From Saccharum officinarum (lineage: Eukaryota; Streptophyta; Magnoliopsida; Poales; Poaceae), in the NCBI GenBank assembly GCA_020631735.1, contig CM036159.1:22607511-22671510 (forward strand): a stretch of 64,000 bases of DNA, written 5' to 3'. Positions 58,423-64,000 of the stretch are shown here, piece by piece. Numbering within the stretch: position 1 is the first letter of the stretch; each line of letters begins with the position of its first letter. The notes below the pieces were generated by a model. The model was not told the DNA's origin and did no database searches. It saw only the letters and a program-made list of their open reading frames with translations. A program made the translations under genes and the position numbers.

Positions 58423-59572
58423 CTATTGCTGTTCTTCCTCATGCGCGACATTTGGTTCTATAGGTTCCTCAAGGACAGGCTCCTCGAAGACAGGTTCCTC
58501 ATGTTCATTCATTGTCGCCACGGGAGAACTTGCAACAGGTGTTGGCACTATAGTGTCCTGCACTATCAGCTCAACAGCAACAGGTAGCGTAAAGAATGGT
58601 TCTTCAACCATCGGAGTGGGTACATGTACCCGCTTCTGCTGTAGGTTTATTTCTCGTGCTACCATGCTCCCCCTGATCATGTTATCCTCCAAGAACACAG
58701 CGTGTCTTGTTTCTACAATCTTCGTATATCTGTCAGGACAATAGAAACGATATCCTTTCGATCTTTCTGGATAGCCAATAAAATGGCAGCTGACTATCTT
58801 GGAGTCTAACTTTTCTATGTTTGGGTTAAACACTTTTGCCTCAGCCGGACAGCCCCACACACGCAAATGGTTAAGTGAGGGTTCCCTTGCTGTCCATAAT
58901 TCATACGGTGTTTTAGGCACCGATTTGCTTGGTACTCGATTAAGTATGTGAATGGCGGTTTTCAGTGCCTTCATCCATAAACTAATCGGTAATGTGGAGT
59001 AATTTATCATGCTTCTTACCATATCCATTAAGGTACGGTTACGTCTTTCAGCCACTCCATTCTGCTGAGGCTCCCCGGTGTGGAGTACTGAGCGACTATG
59101 CTATTTTCCTGTAGAAACTTTGCAAACGGTCCAGGAATTTGGCCATATGAGGTATGTCGCCCATAGTACTCTCTACCTCGGTCTGATCGTACTATCTTTA
59201 TTTTCTATTGTGCTGATTTTCAATCTCAGCTTTAAATATTTTAAATTTATCCAATGCTTCCGATCTTTCTTTAATTGGATAAATATAGCCATAACGAGAA
59301 TAGTCGTCTGTGAATGTTATAAACGAATCATAACCATCCACACTTTTCACAGGAAATGGACCACATATATCAGTGTGGATTATTCTCTAAAGTCCTGCGC
59401 TTCGTTTGACATTTTTCTTAATTTTTCTTGACATACTTCCTTTGATGCAATCAACGCATTGTTCTAAATCTGAAAATTCTAAGTGCGGAAGAATTGATTC
59501 TTTAATCAGCCGTTCTATTCTCCCCCTCGAAATATGACCCAAGTGACTGCCATAATTTCGAAGAGACATCAT
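58423..59572 (-). pseudogene. Element E gag-pre-integrase and integrase (broken)
   Basis: Minus strand: LGHISRGRIERLIKE with CVDCIKGSM (59572-59387) is the gag-pre-integrase block. A frame change follows. HTDICGPFPVKS and TFTDDYSRYGY (about 59380-59250) are the integrase catalytic region. After stops, [15 protein letters not shown] and [24 protein letters not shown] (59055-58760) follow. Stops and shifts near 59080-59250 remove the region of the last catalytic Glu. Confidence 0.85.
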
Positions 59573-60812
59573 GCATTCGCTTCCGCTTCTTAGTTACATT
59601 CGCAGATGGGGATCATTCATATTCTCATCGCATACATTATTCGCATTTTCATTAAGAGATAATAAAATAGCTTGTCTTGTCGACAAGACAAGACCAACAC
59701 ATTATTTAACAAGTATCTTACATTTTTCATTACCAAAATGACAATCAATTCCATCATCATCAAGTTTTGAAACACTTTATAAATTTCTACGCAAAGAGAG
59801 AACATAAAGTACTTCTTTAAGTCTAAGTAAAAGTCATTATTCAATTCTAAAGATAAATCTCCAACGGCTTCAACATTGGCTTGCACTTCATTTGCAACTT
59901 TAATCGTTCTTTCTCCTCTTGCAAGGTTGTCGTCCCACTTAACCCCTGTAAAGAATTGCAACATAAGTAGTTGCTCCTGAATCAATCTCACAAGTGTGAT
60001 TTAGCAAACATAAATACAGGATTCATCTACAAGTAATAAATCATCATCTCTCTTTAGTAGAGATTTCAGGAAGTCTGGACAATCCCTCTTGTAGTGTCCT
60101 TTCTTGAAGCAGTGCTTGCATTGATCTTTTTTAGCTCCACCATGGAGTTGTTCTGCTGATTTTCAGAGTCCTGAGGTTTCTTTCCTGTGAATTTGAGGAA
60201 GAGACCTTATCCCACTTGGGTTTCCCTGTGGTTTAAAACTCTTGCCATTAAAAGTTCTTTCTTTGTTATCCTTCACAAAGTGAGCGGATTCACCCTGTGG
60301 GACTTTATCCTCTCCTCTTCTGAGCAACACATTGAAATAAGTCTTTCTATGTACTATCTTTCAGGCTGCATATTATAGTTCACAATAAAAGTGTCATATT
60401 CTTTGGCAAAGAAGCAAAAATCAAATAAATCAGGAAATCATCTTCCTTCAAATTCATTTCCTTTAGCTTAGATGCTGTAGTGTTCATATTTAAAATGTGC
60501 TCTTTGCTATCACCAGTGTATTTCTCATTCACAAGCTTCTTAATCAGTGAACTTGCTGTGTCCCTTGGTAGACCCAGTAAACTGGCTCTTGATTTTATCA
60601 GATATTCTGTGGCAGTAGCACATTCAGGGATTGAGCCTTATCTGTTCTTCTATATGTGACCCTTTGCTACCAACAGGCACTTGCAGTTTGGAGAGTCCAT
60701 TGCCTATGTTCGAGGTCATATTTCATTCTTATCTCAGCATGATCACGCTTTGAGCAGCGATATCAGCGTCAGATTCATTTTCATCTCTCACCGGATCCTC
60801 TGGTTCAGTGGG
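59573..60812 (-). pseudogene. Element E gag remnant
   Basis: Heavily decayed. A CCHC-like block (about 60095-60135, reading C..CFKKGHYKRDC with changes) and gag-like text around 60400-60700 appear in mixed frames. No ORF survives. The right edge is where TGTCACACCC begins. Confidence 0.6.
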
Positions 60813-61320
60813 TGTCACACCCATTTTTAAGGATAAAAATAGGATGTATAAAAGACTCATGTGCCCCAGGAAACAGTCGCACACATAAGTTGACAAATAC
60901 AAAGTATCATCACAGTGCTTATTACATAACGAATAAGTAATTAAGACATAGTCTTGAACGATAGATAATAATAACTAATAATAATTTTTCAGCGGAAACT
61001 CCACACAGGACACGGTTGACTGGTTGACATCAAGACTAGTACTCATTCCGATAATCTTCTCATTATCTTCATCTGTTATGGTGGAAATAGCAAGAGTGAG
61101 TTCATGTCGAACTCCACAAATATATACACAGGGTTCATGTGGCTCAAAAGGCTAGACACTGTTTAACTGCATTTAGCTTTTAATCATATATTAGCAATTG
61201 AGTAGCATCAAAATAATCCACTTCCCATTAAAGAACCAATGATCAATTGTAATAAGGATATATGAATAGCATTAACATAGCAAATAATAATCAACAATAA
61301 TTTAGCATTATAACAGTTAT
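60813..61320. mobile_element. Gypsy-type LTR fragment
   Basis: It starts TGTCACACCC, a common LTR terminus in grass gypsy elements, exactly where element E stops. It is AT-rich and holds a GCGGAA block like that in C at 29381. It is cut by the scaffold gap, so orientation and family are uncertain. Confidence 0.5.
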
Positions 61321-61420
61321 NNNNNNNNNNNNNNNNNNNNNNNNNNNNNNNNNNNNNNNNNNNNNNNNNNNNNNNNNNNNNNNNNNNNNNNNNNNNNNNN
61401 NNNNNNNNNNNNNNNNNNNN
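61321..61420. other. Scaffold gap (100 N)
   Basis: Exactly 100 N; true size unknown. The relation of 60813-61320 to the sequence after the gap is not observed. Confidence 0.99.
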
Positions 61421-64000
61421 TCGCGAGCGCGCTGGCGGGCTTAAGCTTGCCAGCATGCTGCTGCTTGCCCTCCACTCCCTCCATTCCATCGCCTTTCTCC
61501 TCCAGCTCACCGGTAAGGCGGCCGCACTGCCGTCGCCACCGCAGCCATCTCCGCCGAGCTCATGCGCTTGAACCACCGTGCCACCGCACCCCTGAGCTCG
61601 ACCACTGCATCACTGTGAGCCCATAGTTTCTCTTGACCGCACCAAGTCGCCCTACATTCACCAGGTAGCCCCCACCGCGAAGGCGCCTCCACCGGCTCGC
61701 CATGCTCGCCGCCGTCGAGCTACACGTGGCCGGGCCGCTTGAGCACCTAACTACGCATTTCTTTCCATGCGCTAGATGCAATTAGGGTTGGGGATGCTCA
61801 CTGAGCAGGCCATTAGGACCGAAGCCCCGTGAGCTCACCGGAACCGGCCAAACCGCGGCCGTGAGCCGCCATGCCTGCCGCCATCCCCCATAGCCGCAGC
61901 CATTGCTCCAATTAGTGGCACCCCTAGGTGCGCAAGGGAGAGGCGAACGTACCTGTGCCCTTGGCCTCACCGGAGCTGCCGGCGGCGGCAAGTTCACCGT
62001 CGACCGTTCCCCCCGTCTTCGTCTCGCTGACCGCGGGACCCGCTCGTCAGCGCGCACACGGACGGGAGGCCGAGCGCAGGCCGCGCGCGGGAGTGGGCCG
62101 CGCCACTCGGGTTTGGGCCGCGCTATCGTGCGAGCTGGCGCGCGAGTTCTGGGCCGCGCTGGCGGGTCGGCCGGCCTAGTGCTCCCTTTTGATTTTTGAA
62201 AAATTCAGTTTCTTTATCATTTTCACAGATTTGATTGATGTTTGTGATTTTCTTATCTAGGGTTTGGTAGATCCAAAAATTGTGATCCAAATTTTGTTGG
62301 GTTCCAAATAAAGTGTAGAATCTAGGAAAAATATCAAATGCTTATGTGATGTTTAATTTCTGGAATAATTAATTAGGGTTTTGAAATGTGTTTTAAATTG
62401 CATGTAAACTTGTTTAAATCATATCTTGAGCTTTTTTGTTCAAAAATTATGAAATTGGTGAGAATGTTATTTCATATATATCCTAGCTCTGACAAAAGTT
62501 TGGATCATATTGCTTGAGTAGTTTTCAAGTTATGATGTTATCATTTTATATTAGAAGATACTTGAATAAATTTTCATAATTTTTCTATAGTTTCAGTAAA
62601 GGTAAAATTTTGGGAGTGTTGTTCTTAGGGTAGAATGATACTAAGAAAAATATGAAATCTGTTGTTTGACACTTTTTAATAGGGTTTTCTATTTATGCAA
62701 AAATCAGCCTTTTGGCTTGTGAATTTTTTGTAGGGAGTTTCTGTGAATAACTTTAGTTCAAATTTTTACAGTAGCCTCCTAGTAGGCCAGAGAGCCTCCT
62801 GTAATTTTTATTAAATTTTCTAAGCAGTTTGAATATAAGTTTAATTCCCACTTAATTAATTAAGTAAATTAAGAAAGGGGTTAAAATAAATATTCTGGGT
62901 TGACACACCTTACTTTCTGGTGTTTTCATGACATGTGTGAACTAGTAGTATCATTGGTTTGGTCATAGAAGAAGTTTGACACATGAATAAATATTTAATT
63001 CACATTTCTAGGTTCTCTGGACAGCTAGTAGCAATTTTGGATTTGAACTTTGATAAAATTGTTTGCTGGGAAACTTGTGAATACCAAAGTGGTAGTAAAC
63101 TGGTTAAACTAGCTTGTGTCGAAATTTGATGGCATTTGGCCTAGTAGTCTAGGAGTTATAGCTGTTTAAAGAGGCTATCCAGAAATGGCTGCTTCTGTTT
63201 GGAGAGACAGATTTCTGGAACTTTAGAATTTCAAATAGGTAAACTTTGGAATTAAGTGTTGGGGTCTGAAAATGAATTGTAGAGTATTTTATAAGCTTTT
63301 CAGATTGTCTTGTATCATGCCTTTAGGATTTTAGAATCTCCAGTTGTAATAAGAATACGTAGCTGCTGTACAGAATATGTTGTTACGATATTTGATGATT
63401 TGTTATTGGTAACCTAAGTAATGTTGTTCTTATGATTTTTAGGTGTTAGGGCCTTAACTGAAGAGGAACATTTATACATTAGATTGTGTAGATTAGGTAA
63501 GTACTTCTCCACCGGAGAAGAGATTTACACATAATATTGAAGTAACTTGAATAGAATACTTAAATTGCTGCAATGCATTCCATTCCGAGCATATTGCATT
63601 CATTATGCATTCATGAGATTTATTGTGCATTCATGCAATAGGTGTACCGGAGAGGGTGACACTCCTCGAGTTCGAGGGAACAATTCCGGAGGAGGACCAG
63701 GAGCAGCCGAGGGAGCCCGAGGATCCAGCTGGCGAAGGAGTGCCCGCAGACGACCTACCTGAGTGCCCAGATCACCGTCCGTCCTCTTTTCTGAAAGGCA
63801 AGCCCCAGTGTATGCTGACCCATTTGTTTTATATATCAATCTTGAGTACTTTTATTTGTTTACTGCATTAAGTTGTAAGGAGTTGTATGAAAACCCTTGT
63901 TACATTATACCTGTCCTTGTTCAGATATCATGCTTAAACCCTAAATTAGGTTTAGGCACGTGTTAATGCTTAGCCCTGCTTAGTCCGGTAGAAGTCGGGT
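61421..64000 (+). mobile_element. Gypsy-type LTR copy C3, plus strand, runs off the window
   Basis: It is the inverted counterpart of C. The GC-rich block 61421-62190 corresponds to C 33500-32280, the AT-rich block 62200-63500 to C 32280-30950 (for example the shared AGGAGGCT/AGCCTCCT and TTAATTAATTAAG stretches), the acidic frame 63623-63871 to C 30822-30574, and the end (CCTGCTTAGTCCGGTAGAAGTCG) to C 30450-30475. No gag or pol. Open frames in the GC-rich part run in both directions and are not called. Confidence 0.75.
63623..63871 (+). CDS. Small acidic LTR-encoded peptide, copy 3 (hypothetical)
   Basis: 82 residues: GVPERVTLLEFE, an acidic stretch, LPECPDHRPSSFLKGKPQ and a hydrophobic tail. 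Its length equals that of copy 2 with no indel, and an acceptor-like CAATAG precedes GTGTACCGG as in copy 2. It may be an exon of an LTR transcript. Function unknown. Confidence 0.42.
   Translation: MCIHAIGVPERVTLLEFEGTIPEEDQEQPREPEDPAGEGVPADDLPECPDHRPSSFLKGKPQCMLTHLFYISILSTFICLLH

Larger units (their letters stand above)
45051..60812 (-). mobile_element. Copia element E (Tnt1-like), minus strand, split by S2
   Basis: On the minus strand the order is gag (about 60800-59600), gag-pre-integrase and integrase (59572-58423), reverse transcriptase (58416-57257), Sirevirus S2 insertion, RNase H (46286-45773), polypurine tract and 3' LTR (45557-45051). RT reading passes straight into RNase H when S2 and one CTTTC copy are left out. 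The 5' LTR side is lost where gypsy-type sequence begins at 60813. GAGGA precedes the left end; its partner is not in the window. Confidence 0.88.

Overview
The window is plant nuclear DNA from a grass. The only complete host gene has 14 exons with ordinary GT-AG introns. Nearly everything else is LTR retrotransposon, LINE and MITE sequence of the kinds that fill large grass genomes. Very long Sirevirus-type copia LTRs packed with ACCGGACGCGTCCGGT palindromes, together with long gypsy-type LTRs, suggest a panicoid grass such as sorghum, sugarcane or Miscanthus. That lineage call is an inference. Two runs of exactly 100 N (25954-26053 and 61321-61420) are scaffold gaps of unknown true length.

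Region 1 (1-8563) is the gene-bearing part. It holds a 400-bp hairpin MITE, a GC-rich promoter, an intact plastid-type N-acetyl-gamma-glutamyl-phosphate reductase gene (arginine synthesis, 418 aa, Stowaway-like MITE in intron 7), a second MITE, and a 231-bp tandem duplication that looks like an exon-intron-exon fragment.

Region 2 (8564-25953) starts with a decayed copia element (D). A 1.67-kb Mutator-like foldback element with a perfect 10-bp target duplication sits in its integrase. Sirevirus S1 (12450-22993) then cuts D. The right flank of S1 is not D but a gypsy-type LTR, and S1 has no target duplication, so a rearrangement or misassembly is likely.

Region 3 (26054-38935) is an L1-type LINE on the minus strand with a four-level nest inside its reverse transcriptase: LINE, then Sirevirus solo LTR A, then Sirevirus deletion derivative B (reversed), then a 5.16-kb gypsy-type LTR unit C. 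A has CAGAG target duplications, B has GCGTC, and C has 4 of 5 matching bases.

Region 4 (38936-45050) is low-copy-looking DNA with a long AAT microsatellite, a small secreted-peptide gene with a frame break, a degenerate 160-bp tandem repeat, and a first exon encoding a WIYLD domain (SUVR-type histone methyltransferase family).

Region 5 (45051-64000) is a decayed minus-strand copia element (E) cut in its reverse transcriptase/RNase H by a young, nearly complete Sirevirus S2 (46287-57256; both LTRs 2254 bp; target duplication CTTTC). It is followed by gypsy-type LTR sequence that runs off the window end and is an inverted relative of C.

The transposon genes do not act together as a host system. 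Gag, protease, integrase, reverse transcriptase and RNase H of each element would serve only its own copying, and every pol gene here is broken. I found no convincing new multi-gene system. The observations most worth a second look are the conserved small acidic peptide in three gypsy-type LTRs, the conserved acceptor-like gag/pol junction of the Sireviruses, the mismatched flanks of S1, and the young but doubly nonsense-mutated S2.
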